A stretch of DNA of 64,000 nucleotides, from NCBI GenBank assembly GCA_017938695.1, contig JAGBBA010000049.1, positions 40,074-104,073 of the forward strand. Direction: 5' to 3'. The position numbers were made by a program, and so were the translations under genes. This DNA comes from Clostridia bacterium (GTDB lineage: Bacteria; Bacillota; Clostridia; Christensenellales; Aristaeellaceae). This document shows positions 41,124-49,747 of the stretch, one piece after another. Position 1 is the first letter of the stretch. Every line of letters begins with the position of its first letter. The notes under the pieces are model-generated. The model had not been told where the DNA came from, made no database searches, and saw only the letters and a program-made list of their open reading frames with translations.

Positions 41124-41831
41124 TCAGTGCTTCAAACGCTTGTCGCACTTGATGGCGAGCTTGGTGCCGATGGACTGGAAGATCTGCACCAGGATGACCA
41201 GCACGATCACGGCCATGTAGAGGACGGCGTACTTGTAGCGGTTGTAGCCGATCATGATAGCGATCTTGCCCAGGCCGCCGCCGCCGATGGCACCGCTCAT
41301 GGCGGTGTAGCCCATGATGGTGGTGATGGCCAGGGTGAAGTTGCTGATCAGGGAGGGAACGCTCTCAGGGAGCATCACATGCAGCAGGATCTGCATGGGG
41401 GTTGCACCCATGGACTGGGCGGTTTCGATAATGTTGGGGCTGATCTCGCGCAGGCTGCCTTCCACCAGGCGGGCCACAAAGGGGAACGCCGCCACCACCA
41501 GGGGAACGATGGAGGCCACCGTGCCCACAGAGGTACCCACGATCATACGAGTCAGGGGAATGACCATCACGATCAGGATCAGGAAGGGGATGGAGCGCAG
41601 GAGGTTGATGACCACGTTCAGGGTCTTCATCAGCCACTTGGGCAGGGGGCGGATGCCTTTTTCCTCGCCAGCCACCAGGATCATGCCCAGGGGCAGGCCG
41701 ATCACGATGGCGAAGAAGGTGGACACGATGGTCACATACAGGGTGTCCCACAGGGCCAGGGGGAAGTCACGGCAGAAGATTTCCCAGGCCTCCTGCAGCT
41801 TTTCAGGCGTGAATGCGTTTTGCAGATTCAT
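41124..41831 (-). CDS. metI: Methionine ABC transporter permease
   Basis: Membrane channel of the methionine importer, 235 residues, five helices. Permease signature for ATPase coupling: EISPNIIETAQSMGATPMQI; also ATTIMGYTAMSGAIGGGGLG as in MetI proteins. Directly follows metN (stop and start adjacent). D-methionine may also be a substrate, as in E. coli. Confidence 0.93.
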   Translation of the reverse strand: MNLQNAFTPEKLQEAWEIFCRDFPLALWDTLYVTIVSTFFAIVIGLPLGMILVAGEEKGIRPLPKWLMKTLNVVINLLRSIPFLILIVMVIPLTRMIVGTSVGTVASIVPLVVAAFPFVARLVEGSLREISPNIIETAQSMGATPMQILLHVMLPESVPSLISNFTLAITTIMGYTAMSGAIGGGGLGKIAIMIGYNRYKYAVLYMAVIVLVILVQIFQSIGTKLAIKCDKRLKH

Positions 41832-42857
41832 TTAGTTCGCCTCCTTCGCTGCATAGTCCACTTCAACAGAAACGGTCACGTCCGGAGCTTCCCGCAGGAA
41901 GTTCACGGCCTTGGCCAGCTCGTCCGGGCCGCCGGGGATCTCCAGCAGGATGTAGCCATAGGCGCGCTCACCCACCGAACGGGTGGATGCGCCCAGAATG
42001 CTGGCGGCAATGCCAGCCTCCATGGCCATACGGGCGATGAGGGGTTCGCGGGCGGCAGGGCCGCCGTTGAAAATGATGCGCACCTTCTGTCCATGCACGT
42101 CGCTGATGGCGGCGGTGTCGGCCATTTCGGGATAGACCAGGTTGCGGGTGGCTTCTGCCTTGGGGTTGGCAAACACCTGGGCCACCTCGCCCTCTTCCAC
42201 CACGGCACCGTTCTCCAGGATGGCCACGCGGTTGCAAATCTCCTGCACCACGCTCATCTGGTGGGTGATCACGATCACCGTGATGCCCAGCTTTTTGTTG
42301 ATATCCCGGATCAGGTCCAGAATTTGATGGGTGGTTTTGGGGTCAAGGGCACTGGTGGCCTCGTCACAGAGCAGCACCTGAGGATCGGTGGCCAGGGCGC
42401 GGGCGATGGCGATGCGCTGCTGCTGGCCGCCGGACAACTGGGCCGGATAAGCGTTGGCCTTGTCCGGCAGACCCACGATTTCCAGCAGCTCGCGGCCGCG
42501 CTTCTCAGCCTCAGCCTTGGGCACACCGGAAAGGCGCAGGGGCAGGATCACATTCTTCAGGCAGGTGCGCTGCATCAACAGGTTAAAGCCCTGGAAGATC
42601 ATCGTTACGCTGTGGCGAACCTCGCGCAGCTCCTTCTTGCTCAGGCTGCCCAGGTCGCGGCCGTCCAGCAGGATATTGCCCTCGGTGGGCCGCTCCAGCA
42701 TGTTGATGCACCGCACCAGCGTGCTCTTACCTGCACCGCTCATGCCGATGATGCCGTAGATATCGCCGTTGTTGATGGTCAGGTTGACGTTTTTCAGGGC
42801 GTCCACCGGGCCGTCAGAGGTGACAAAGCTCTTGGACAGGTTGCGAATCTCGATCAT
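41832..42857 (-). CDS. metN: Methionine ABC transporter ATP-binding protein with NIL domain
   Basis: 341 residues. Walker A GMSGAGKST (38-46), signature LSGGQQQRIAIARAL, Walker B VLLCDEATSALDP. The C-terminal NIL domain (about 265-341, GPAAREPLIARMAMEAGIAA and YGYILLEIPGGPDELAKAVN) binds methionine and inhibits transport when cytoplasmic methionine is high, as established for E. coli MetN. GGAGG 8 bases before the start. Confidence 0.95.
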   Translation of the reverse strand: MIEIRNLSKSFVTSDGPVDALKNVNLTINNGDIYGIIGMSGAGKSTLVRCINMLERPTEGNILLDGRDLGSLSKKELREVRHSVTMIFQGFNLLMQRTCLKNVILPLRLSGVPKAEAEKRGRELLEIVGLPDKANAYPAQLSGGQQQRIAIARALATDPQVLLCDEATSALDPKTTHQILDLIRDINKKLGITVIVITHQMSVVQEICNRVAILENGAVVEEGEVAQVFANPKAEATRNLVYPEMADTAAISDVHGQKVRIIFNGGPAAREPLIARMAMEAGIAASILGASTRSVGERAYGYILLEIPGGPDELAKAVNFLREAPDVTVSVEVDYAAKEAN

Positions 42858-42883
42858 GAGGTATTCCTCCGTAAAGGCAAAGG

Positions 42884-42918
42884 CACACCGGCCATCCGCG
42901 CAGGGAAGGCCGGTGTGT
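42884..42918 (-). terminator. Hairpin between metQ and metN
   Basis: ACACCGGCC / GGCCGGTGT stem with a modest T-rich tail on the minus strand; probably partial termination that makes metQ more abundant than metNI. Confidence 0.6.
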
Positions 42919-42932
42919 CTGCTTTTGAATGC

Positions 42933-43778
42933 TTACTTAACGGTCAGCGCGGTCAGGTCAACCTGCTTGCCGCCGTACAGGCCCATGGGCTCCACGTGGA
43001 TGGGAGCAACCACCACGATGCTGGTGCCGTTCTCGGCGTTGAAGTTGTCCTGATAGGGGATGTGAGCGAAGTAGTTGGCAAACACTTCGCCGCTCTCCAC
43101 CACCATGTTGGGCTGCACGTAATCGGAGAACTCGATCACTTCCAGCTTGATGTTCTTCTCAGCCAGGATCTCGGCGGCCACAGCCAGGATCTGGGCATGG
43201 GGGGTGGGAGAAGCAGCCACGCTGATGGTCTTGCCGTCCAGGGCAGCGTAGTCAACGGTGGCGTCGAAGCCGTCGGTGGGGTTCTCCACCACGGACACAG
43301 CAGCACCGGCGTAGGTGGCGGTGATGTAATCGGCAACCTTCTGGCTGTACAGGGCAGCGGCCAGGGCCTTGGCCTCGGCGGATTCCTCGTTGCCGGCCTT
43401 CACGCACAGCACGTTGGCATAGGGAGAATCAGCGCTTTCGATCAGCAGGGAGTTCTCCACGGGGTTCAGGCCAGCGTCCAGGGCGAAGTTGTTGTTGATG
43501 ATGGCATAGTCCACGTCGGCCAGGACGTTGGGAACCATGGCAGCCTCGACCTCGTAGAACTCGATGCCCAGGGGATTCTCGATCACGTCATCCTTGGTGG
43601 CGGTCACGCCGGCAGCCTCGTCCAGCTTGATGATGCCGTTGGACTGCAGCAGCAGCAGGGCGCGGCCTTCGTTGGTGGGGTCGTTGGGCACGGCGATGGT
43701 GATGCCGTCAGCCAGGGCGACGGAAGCGCAGGACAGAACCAGCAGGGCAGCCAGGATCAGAGACAGGAACTTCTTCAT
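42933..43778 (-). CDS. metQ: Methionine-binding protein of the ABC transporter (NlpA family)
   Basis: Extracellular substrate-binding protein, 281 residues from the ATG at 43778 (AAGGAG upstream). Signal peptide MKKFLSLILAALLVLSCASV with VLSC as a possible, imperfect lipobox. NlpA/MetQ traits: ITIAVPNDPTNEGRALLLLQ, VTATKDDVIENPLGIEFYEV, ADVDYAIINNNFALDAGLNP, VLCVKAGNE. First structural gene of metQNI; an attenuator-like leader with a Met-rich peptide precedes it. Confidence 0.93.
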   Translation of the reverse strand: MKKFLSLILAALLVLSCASVALADGITIAVPNDPTNEGRALLLLQSNGIIKLDEAAGVTATKDDVIENPLGIEFYEVEAAMVPNVLADVDYAIINNNFALDAGLNPVENSLLIESADSPYANVLCVKAGNEESAEAKALAAALYSQKVADYITATYAGAAVSVVENPTDGFDATVDYAALDGKTISVAASPTPHAQILAVAAEILAEKNIKLEVIEFSDYVQPNMVVESGEVFANYFAHIPYQDNFNAENGTSIVVVAPIHVEPMGLYGGKQVDLTALTVK

Positions 43779-43836
43779 GATGATCTCTCCTTCATAAAAT
43801 TCGTTACAGTGGCAGAAAAGCGGAAGCATTGCTGCG

Positions 43837-43893
43837 TCACATTCGTCTGCTTTCCCGGTTCATGACGACCCGGGTTTTCGCTGCTACGTTCAT
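43837..43893 (-). CDS. Possible second small open frame in the met leader
   Basis: 18 codons (MNVAAKTRVVMNRESRRM), preceded by AAAGGAG 10 bases before its ATG, ending ATG-TGA. It lies between the leader terminator and metQ and overlaps a CCCGG / CCGGG hairpin. Its translation could influence metQ; it may also be chance. Confidence 0.35.
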   Translation of the reverse strand: MNVAAKTRVVMNRESRRM

Positions 43894-43925
43894 GGGGGTA
43901 GGTCTCCTTTCACCGTCAGGTCAAT

Positions 43926-43963
43926 AGATAAAAAGAAGGGAGCCTCCGATGAAGCTCCCCTTC
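43926..43963 (-). terminator. Attenuator terminator upstream of metQ
   Basis: On the minus strand GAAGGGGAGC / GCTCCCTTC (one bulge) followed by TTTTTATC. It lies 38 bases after the leader-peptide stop and about 150 bases before metQ, the position of a transcription attenuator. Confidence 0.8.
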
Positions 43964-44001
43964 TCGACCGGATGCCTGCGCCTGTTCAGCGAATCATCCG
44001 T

Positions 44002-44091
44002 TTATCTGAAAGCCCATCGAAGATTGACACGCGAAGCCATGCACATGCTGCACATGCGCATCATCATGGACATCATCGCGGTGTTCTTCAT
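44002..44091 (-). CDS. Methionine-rich leader peptide of metQNI
   Basis: 29 codons: MKNTAMMSMMMRMCSMCM then 11 more residues ending in R and a TAA stop. Nine of 29 codons are Met, eight of them within residues 6-18, with two Cys. AGGAG lies 8 bases before the ATG and a good promoter about 30 bases further up, so it is the first thing translated from the metQNI transcript. Position, composition and the terminator directly downstream are those of an amino-acid attenuation leader: scarce Met-tRNA would stall the ribosome in the Met run and change the fold of the RNA. No homologue is recalled; the function is inferred. Confidence 0.75.
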   Translation of the reverse strand: MKNTAMMSMMMRMCSMCMASRVNLRWAFR

Positions 44092-44118
44092 GGTGCTTTC
44101 TCCTCTCCCCAGGTGATG

Positions 44119-44140
44119 TGGGAATCATACCATATTCCCA
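44119..44140. promoter_or_regulatory. Palindrome over the metQNI promoter
   Basis: TGGGAAT-n8-ATTCCCA, a perfect 22-base dyad covering the -10 box and part of the spacer of the metQNI promoter; a repressor site is plausible. Confidence 0.6.
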
Positions 44141-44153
44141 GCCGGTCTGTCAA
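44124..44153 (-). promoter_or_regulatory. Promoter of the metQNI leader
   Basis: Minus-strand TTGACA, 18-base spacer, TATGAT, with the start point about 25 bases before the leader-peptide ATG. Confidence 0.75.
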
Positions 44154-44252
44154 CCGTTTTCCTTCTATTGCCGATTGTTTTTCCGCTGTTCCGAAAAATC
44201 GTCCGGCAGGTCTTCATATTCAACATAATTTTGTAAAAATTCCGCAAAACCC

Positions 44253-44281
44253 TTGCAATAAATCGCCATAAAGACTACAAT
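44253..44281 (+). promoter_or_regulatory. Promoter of the L,D-transpeptidase gene
   Basis: TTGCAA, 17-base spacer, TACAAT, about 45 bases before the start codon. Divergent from the metQNI promoter. Confidence 0.65.
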
Positions 44282-44327
44282 AGAATAGATATGATATACA
44301 ATGGCGGTCAGTCCGCCGGGGTGATAG

Positions 44328-46046
44328 ATGATGAAACGGTTTTTAGGTGCCCTTTTCCTTGCGCTTGCCCTGCCCTGCCTGGCTTTGGCCGAGGGCGAGA
44401 TGATCCCCCTGGATGAATACGGCAACGTGATCGAAGACGTGGTGGAGGCCCGCGAGCTGGAATTCGGCCATGAGGGCAATGATGTATCCGAGCTGCAGCA
44501 GCGGTTGACCGACCTGCACTACTATACCGGCAACATCTCCGGCCGCTTCCGCGAAGGTACCCGGGCCGCCATCCGCGAATTCCAGGAGGATTTCGGCCTG
44601 GAGGTCACCGGCAAGGCCGATATGCAGACCCAGGCCCTGCTGTTCTCCACCCTGTACCGGCCGCTGCAGTACGGTTCCTCCGGTGAAGATGTGAAGCGGT
44701 TGCAAACCCGCTTGACCGAGCTGGGCTACTACACCGGCAAGATCTCCGGCAATTTCCTGGAAGGCACCCGCGCCGCCATCGAGGCCTTCCAGTCCAAGAT
44801 CGGCGAAGTGCCCACCGGCATTGCCGATGTGGACGTCCAGGCCCTTCTGTACAGCGGCGACGCCATTTCCAAGCACGCCAAGGTGGAAGTCACCCCCACC
44901 CCCGCCCCCGACCTGGACAATGAATCCTTCCTGGTGGTGGACGATGAAAGCCTGGTCACCCCCACCCCGGCCCCGGTGGTGGAGTTCAAAAAGAGCCTGG
45001 CCCGCGGCTCCACCGGCAAGTCCGTTACCCAGGTGCAGGAACGCCTCACCGAGCTGGGCTATTACGACGGCCCCGTCAGCGGCAACTTCATGGTGCACAC
45101 CTTCCGCGCCGTGAAGGCCTTCCAGCAGCAGAACGGCCTGAAGGTGGACGGCATCATCGGCGAGGACACCTGGAACATCCTGTTCAACACCACTGATATC
45201 ATCATGCCCGATGACACCCCCCGGCCCACCGCCACCCCCACCCCGGTACCCTTTGCCATCACCGTGGACGTGAACAACCAGGTCACCACCGTTTACGGCC
45301 GCGACGAAAACGGCGATTACACCGTTATCATCCGGCAGATGCTGTGCTCCACCGGCACCAAGTCCGCCCCCAGCGACGTGGGCGACTGGGTGCTCTCCGG
45401 CCGCACCGCCCGCTGGTGCGAGTTCCCCAAGTGGGGCTTCTCCAAGGCCCAGTACTGGACGAAGATCAACGGCTCCATTGCCTTCCACTCCGTGATCTAC
45501 AACAGCAACGACACCATGGATCTTTCCGTGAAGAGTTACAAAAACCTGGGCAAGCGCGCCTCCCACGGCTGCATCCGCCTGACGGTGGCCGACGCCCGCT
45601 GGATCTACGAAAACTGCGGCAAGGGCACGGTGGTCACCATCACCGAGGATTTGCCCAAGGACCCCGAGCTGGTGGCCTCCCTGAAGCTGCCGCCGCTGAA
45701 TTACAGCAACATGCTCCCCCAGGAAACCCCCGAACCCACCGCCGAGCCCAATTACATCAGCGGCTCCCTGCCGCCCCTGCCCCTGGAAAAAATGAAGGTG
45801 AACGATTCCTCCGAGGCCGTGTACTGGCTGCAGAAGAAGCTCACCGAGCTGGGCTACTACACCGGCAAGTGCTCCGGCACCTACCTGGACGGCACCAAGG
45901 CCGCCGTGAAGGCCTTCCAGGAAGCCAACGGCCTGGACGCCAACGGCGTGGCCACCGTGAAGACCCTGGAGAAGCTCTACGAGCAGGAACTGGCCACCCC
46001 CACCCCTGCCCCCACGGAGATGCCCATTCCCACGCCGCAGCCTTAA
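44328..46046 (+). CDS. L,D-transpeptidase with four peptidoglycan-binding domains
   Basis: Secreted peptidoglycan cross-linking or protein-anchoring enzyme, 572 residues. Signal peptide MMKRFLGALFLALALPCLAL. Peptidoglycan-binding type-1 repeats at about 45-105, 115-175 and 225-285 (each with VxxLQxRLxxLGYYxGxxSG), the YkuD catalytic domain at about 310-455 with the Cys motif KRASHGCIRLTVADARWIYE, and a fourth binding repeat at about 495-560. Proline/threonine-rich linkers (TPTPAPDLDNESF, PRPTATPTPVP) join the domains. Start is either of two adjacent ATGs (44328 or 44331). Confidence 0.9.
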   Translation: MMKRFLGALFLALALPCLALAEGEMIPLDEYGNVIEDVVEARELEFGHEGNDVSELQQRLTDLHYYTGNISGRFREGTRAAIREFQEDFGLEVTGKADMQTQALLFSTLYRPLQYGSSGEDVKRLQTRLTELGYYTGKISGNFLEGTRAAIEAFQSKIGEVPTGIADVDVQALLYSGDAISKHAKVEVTPTPAPDLDNESFLVVDDESLVTPTPAPVVEFKKSLARGSTGKSVTQVQERLTELGYYDGPVSGNFMVHTFRAVKAFQQQNGLKVDGIIGEDTWNILFNTTDIIMPDDTPRPTATPTPVPFAITVDVNNQVTTVYGRDENGDYTVIIRQMLCSTGTKSAPSDVGDWVLSGRTARWCEFPKWGFSKAQYWTKINGSIAFHSVIYNSNDTMDLSVKSYKNLGKRASHGCIRLTVADARWIYENCGKGTVVTITEDLPKDPELVASLKLPPLNYSNMLPQETPEPTAEPNYISGSLPPLPLEKMKVNDSSEAVYWLQKKLTELGYYTGKCSGTYLDGTKAAVKAFQEANGLDANGVATVKTLEKLYEQELATPTPAPTEMPIPTPQP

Positions 46047-46059
46047 TCCAAATTCAACA

Positions 46060-46096
46060 GAACGCCGCCTGCTGTATCATGCAGGCGGCTTCCTTC
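46060..46096 (+). terminator. Terminator after the L,D-transpeptidase gene
   Basis: GCCGCCTGC / GCAGGCGGC stem followed by TTCC. The same GCCGCCTGC arms recur in the terminator at 46286. Between them (46097-46285) are four small palindromes (GCCGGCTTTGCCGGC, ATTTTGCTTGCAAAAT, AAATCCAG / CTGGATTT, AAAAAGTGGC / GCCACTTTTT) and no gene. Confidence 0.6.
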
Positions 46097-46285
46097 TGTC
46101 AAAATGATGATTGGGGATTGACCAATTCAGCCGTCCGCAGGACTGCAATCGTGTAAGCCGGCTTTGCCGGCTTCGCGGGTTGTTGATTTTGCTTGCAAAA
46201 TCAATTCCTTACAAATCCAGACGACCTTTGGTTGGCTGGATTTGCTGCCTCAAAAAAGTGGCTCTGCCACTTTTTTTGACATAAA

Positions 46286-46322
46286 ACGCCGCCTGCATCA
46301 TTTCGCAGGCGGCGTTCTTTTT
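46286..46322. terminator. Terminator of the transglutaminase operon
   Basis: AACGCCGCCTGC / GCAGGCGGCGTT stem flanked by T-rich sequence, directly after the stop at 46321. Confidence 0.8.
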
Positions 46323-48561
46323 ACTTGGTAAACAATCGTTTCTTCACCGGGGTAAAGGCCCGCAGCAGTGTCAGCTTCACTTTCTGCCAACCAGTCATCC
46401 GGCTGAGGATCTTCTCATAGGCCTGGGCGGCCATGGCGGTTTCCTCCGGCTCCGGGGCCAGGCGGCCGTAGAACACCAGGGACATGACCTCGCCCAAGGG
46501 CGTGAGGGACACAGGGAATCGCTTCAGGCCGTCGATGCGCCGTGCGAACGCCAGGGGGGATTCATTGCTCTCGCGGCCCAGGTGCAGGATGCGCAGCTGG
46601 TCGTTCACCGCCTGCAGCCAGGCCGACCAGCGGCCCAGCTCATCCTTGGCGTGGGAGGCACAGTGCTTGGGCTGGGTCAGGATGATCCGCACCGCCGCAG
46701 CGGCGATCAGCAGCAGCGGCAGCAGCCACCACAGCCAGTCGAAAAGGGGCGGCTCCTTCTGCTCCGGCTCCTGGTTGGGGTTATCCGCAGGGGGCGGCGT
46801 GGGGCTGTCCTCCATGGGCGGCTGGGATGCATCCTCCGGCTGGGGCGTAGGCGTGGGCTCATCCGCAGGCGGTTCGTCCTCCGGCTCCGGGGTGGTGTCG
46901 GGTTCTTCGGCCTCCGGGGGCAGCATATCCTCGGGGACTTCCGTTTGCAGGTTCTGGGCCGGTGTGGCGTCAAAGGTCAGCCAGCCGAAGCCCTCGAAGT
47001 AGACCTCCGTCCAGGCGTGGCCGTGGAGGCCGGTCACATAGGCGTGACCCTCCTCATCCGGCTCGGCGATGTAGCCCTCCACATACCTGGCGGGCAGGCC
47101 AGCCATGCGGCAGAGCACCGTCATAGCCGAAGCGAAGTAGGTGCAGTAGCCTTCCTTGGTTTTCAGCAGGAAGTTGCTCACAAAGTCGATGTTCTCCGGC
47201 TGGGGTGCCACATCCAGGGTGTAGCGGAAGTTGCGGCTCAGGTAGGTCTGGATGGCATAGGCCTTGTCGTAGGCCGTTTCCGCGCCCTCGCAAGCCTCCT
47301 GGGCCAGCTGGAACACCTGCTCCTGCAAGTGATCCGGCAGGGCGGTGTAATCATGCATGATCTGCGGATAGAGCGGATCAGCGGTACTCTCGCAGGCCTG
47401 GATCAGCGTGCCCAGACCCGCATCGCCAGCCATCATCAGGGGCGCAGTCACCGTGTAGGTGTCGTCCTGCTGCAGGTCCCGGGTCACGAATACCTCGCTG
47501 CCCAGATTGAAATAGGGCACCAGCTCGCCGCCGGGGTTCAGGCTGCGGATGCGCTGGGGCACGAACAGGCTGGAAGCACTACTGTCCAGCATGCGGATGC
47601 TCACGGTCTGGTAGGCCATCAGGCCGCTATCCTCACCCAGGGCACCCTGGGGCAAGGCCATGTTGAAGGTATCGCTGCGGCTGTCCTGCCAGCGCAGGCT
47701 GGACCACAGGTAGCGGCGACCTGCCAGGGTATCCACCCACATGCGGCCGGTGTATTCATTCTTCACGCTGCCACGAAGGTAGACCTTCCGTGGCGTTTTC
47801 ACCAGCATCACAGGGTGATCCGTAGGTTCTGCCTTGCCGCCCAGCTGTCCCTGCCCCTGGGGATAGAATCCCTCGCTGGCCAGGGAAAACACGTTTCGCG
47901 GCTGGGTGAACATGAACCGGGCGAATATCTGATCGCGGAGCTTGTCCGCCGCGTCCTTCATGGGCTGGACGGTCACGCCGGTCATGGGGGTAAGCAGCAG
48001 GGCCAGGCCGGTGATCACCGCCGCCAGGGGGAAGATGCGCCCCAGGGAAAGCCCTTCATGGTTGCTGAGGGCCGCCTGAGCAATGCCGCCCGCAATGGCC
48101 GGTGCCAGCCAGGGCAGTGCCTGGGGCTGATCCCCCAGCCACAAAACCAGGGCCGCCAGGATGGTCACCGTCAGGGCCGGATAGCCACCCATGCCTTGCC
48201 GCGTCAGGGCAAAGCAGGCAACGCCCAGCAGCACCGACAGGATCAGCGCGGTCTCCTGCGCCACCATGGGCAGCGCGCCGTTCAGGCCGGTAAAGTGCAG
48301 GGTGACGGCACGCAGGATCTCCTTCACCGTGTCCATGCCGCCCAAGAGCAGCCACCCGGCTGCGCCCATTGCCACTGCCGCAATGCTCAGCCACCGGGTC
48401 AGTTTTTTCACCGATGCCGCCGTCAGTGCCAGGGTAATGCCAGCCAGCACCGCCGCAGCCATCCAGCCGCAGTGCAGCATATCCAAGCAGCCCAGCAGGG
48501 CCAGCGTCAGGCCCAGGGCCATCATATATGAAATGATGCCGCGCTTCGCAGCTTCCTTCAT
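46321..48561 (-). CDS. Transglutaminase-like membrane protein (TgpA/DUF3488 type)
   Basis: 746 residues. About six N-terminal helices (to about 205), a soluble external region with the transglutaminase core at about 455-540 and one helix near 630. Catalytic triad motifs: TKEGYCTYFASAMTVLCRMA (Cys), TGLHGHAWTEVYFEGFGWLT (His), FDATP (Asp). A Pro/Glu-rich linker (PEAEEPDTTPEPEDEPPADE) precedes the last helix. Genes of this type next to MoxR and DUF58 are a conserved bacterial trio, thought to act on cell-surface or secreted proteins. AAAGGAGG 7 bases before the start. Confidence 0.9.
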   Translation of the reverse strand: MKEAAKRGIISYMMALGLTLALLGCLDMLHCGWMAAAVLAGITLALTAASVKKLTRWLSIAAVAMGAAGWLLLGGMDTVKEILRAVTLHFTGLNGALPMVAQETALILSVLLGVACFALTRQGMGGYPALTVTILAALVLWLGDQPQALPWLAPAIAGGIAQAALSNHEGLSLGRIFPLAAVITGLALLLTPMTGVTVQPMKDAADKLRDQIFARFMFTQPRNVFSLASEGFYPQGQGQLGGKAEPTDHPVMLVKTPRKVYLRGSVKNEYTGRMWVDTLAGRRYLWSSLRWQDSRSDTFNMALPQGALGEDSGLMAYQTVSIRMLDSSASSLFVPQRIRSLNPGGELVPYFNLGSEVFVTRDLQQDDTYTVTAPLMMAGDAGLGTLIQACESTADPLYPQIMHDYTALPDHLQEQVFQLAQEACEGAETAYDKAYAIQTYLSRNFRYTLDVAPQPENIDFVSNFLLKTKEGYCTYFASAMTVLCRMAGLPARYVEGYIAEPDEEGHAYVTGLHGHAWTEVYFEGFGWLTFDATPAQNLQTEVPEDMLPPEAEEPDTTPEPEDEPPADEPTPTPQPEDASQPPMEDSPTPPPADNPNQEPEQKEPPLFDWLWWLLPLLLIAAAAVRIILTQPKHCASHAKDELGRWSAWLQAVNDQLRILHLGRESNESPLAFARRIDGLKRFPVSLTPLGEVMSLVFYGRLAPEPEETAMAAQAYEKILSRMTGWQKVKLTLLRAFTPVKKRLFTK

Positions 48562-48592
48562 GCCATCACCTCCTTTGCGTTCATTTCGTTAT

Positions 48593-49747
48593 TCAGGCAG
48601 GCACCGGGGTCACGTAGCAAACTTCGACCTCGCCCTGCTGCAATTTGCTGATCAGCCGCAGCACCTGGGGATCATCCGGGGTGAAGGTCACCAGGTACAG
48701 CCGCACCACCGGGCCCATGCGCCGCATGCGGATCATCACGTCCACCATGTGGCTGTTGAGCCGCGCGGAGATCACCACCGTAGCACCCACCTTGCGCATG
48801 CGCCGGGTTTCCAAGAGAAGCACCCGTTCAAAGCGGTCGGTTTCAGAAAAATCCACCCGGGCTAGGTTTTCCAGTATCATGGGCATGCCCATGGCCTTGT
48901 CCAGCTCCACGGGATGCTCGCCCAGCAGGGGCAGGCGCACCGCATGGTCAGTGGGCATCTGGCTATGGACGATGGAGGCCGCCGTTTCCAGCAGGGCGTC
49001 GCGCACGTCAGCCTCCGCCTCCGGGTGACCCCAGGAGGGCGGCGGCGAGCAGTCCATCAGTACCAGACAATCGGGCAGCACGGGCTCTTCAAAGCGGCGC
49101 ACCACCAGTTCGCGCTTGCGGGCGGAGAGCTTCCAGTGGATCTTCTTCAGCGCGTCGCCGGGCATATAGGCGCGGATGTCGCTGGGGCTGGTCACATCCT
49201 CGGTGGCGCGGGCCATGGTTTCCAGGCCGGAATCGCCGGGCGCGAAGGTCAGTGCCTCCACCTGGAAGGGCATGGGCAGCACGAGCAGCTCCCCCCGGGC
49301 AGCGGAGGGCTGCCTGGTCAGGGAAAACAGGCCGAAAAGGTCCTCCACGGTAATGCTTTTCACGCCGGGGCTGCTCACGCCCACATGGGCCGCGTGGAAG
49401 GGCAGCGTCAGTTTCTGGGTGCGGCCGGGGGCATCCTTGAGCCGCACGGCGGTTTCAGGGGTGTCCGGCGTGGCGTAAAGCTCCAGCAGCATGGGTGCAA
49501 CAGGGATGATCCCACGATGCTTCACCGTTACGGTGAGCATCACGCTCTCGCCTCGCTGCACCGACCGGCCGCTGAGGTCGCTATGAACCTCCAGCGTCCG
49601 CGCCGCCTGCCACACGCCCAGAAAGCTGAACCCCACCACCAGCACGATCAGCACCGCTGCGGCCAGAAAGATCGGGCTGCCCGTGGAAAATGCCGCCAGC
49701 AAAAGGGCCAGCGTGCATATGATGGGCAATGTCAGATGCGTTTTCAT
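48593..49747 (-). CDS. DUF58 domain protein
   Basis: 384 residues with two N-terminal helices (LPIICTLALLLAAFSTGSPI, FLAAAVLIVLVVGFSFLGVW) and the DUF58 core: DIRAYMPGDALKKIHWKLSA, RKRELVVRRFEEPVLPDCLV, LMDCSPPPSW (von Willebrand A-like metal site). Middle gene of the moxR-DUF58-transglutaminase operon; its start overlaps the moxR stop by 4 bases. Confidence 0.9.
   Translation of the reverse strand: MKTHLTLPIICTLALLLAAFSTGSPIFLAAAVLIVLVVGFSFLGVWQAARTLEVHSDLSGRSVQRGESVMLTVTVKHRGIIPVAPMLLELYATPDTPETAVRLKDAPGRTQKLTLPFHAAHVGVSSPGVKSITVEDLFGLFSLTRQPSAARGELLVLPMPFQVEALTFAPGDSGLETMARATEDVTSPSDIRAYMPGDALKKIHWKLSARKRELVVRRFEEPVLPDCLVLMDCSPPPSWGHPEAEADVRDALLETAASIVHSQMPTDHAVRLPLLGEHPVELDKAMGMPMILENLARVDFSETDRFERVLLLETRRMRKVGATVVISARLNSHMVDVMIRMRRMGPVVRLYLVTFTPDDPQVLRLISKLQQGEVEVCYVTPVPA

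Noticed and set aside
43779-44153. SAM riboswitch or T-box upstream of metQ
   Set aside because: No S-box core elements and no T-box sequence (TGGNACCGCG-like) are present; the region is occupied by the leader peptide and terminator.
44165-44479. Minus-strand frame overlapping the L,D-transpeptidase start
   Set aside because: Its only separable part (34 codons from about 44277) has no ribosome site, and the rest is antisense to the signal-peptide region of a clear gene.
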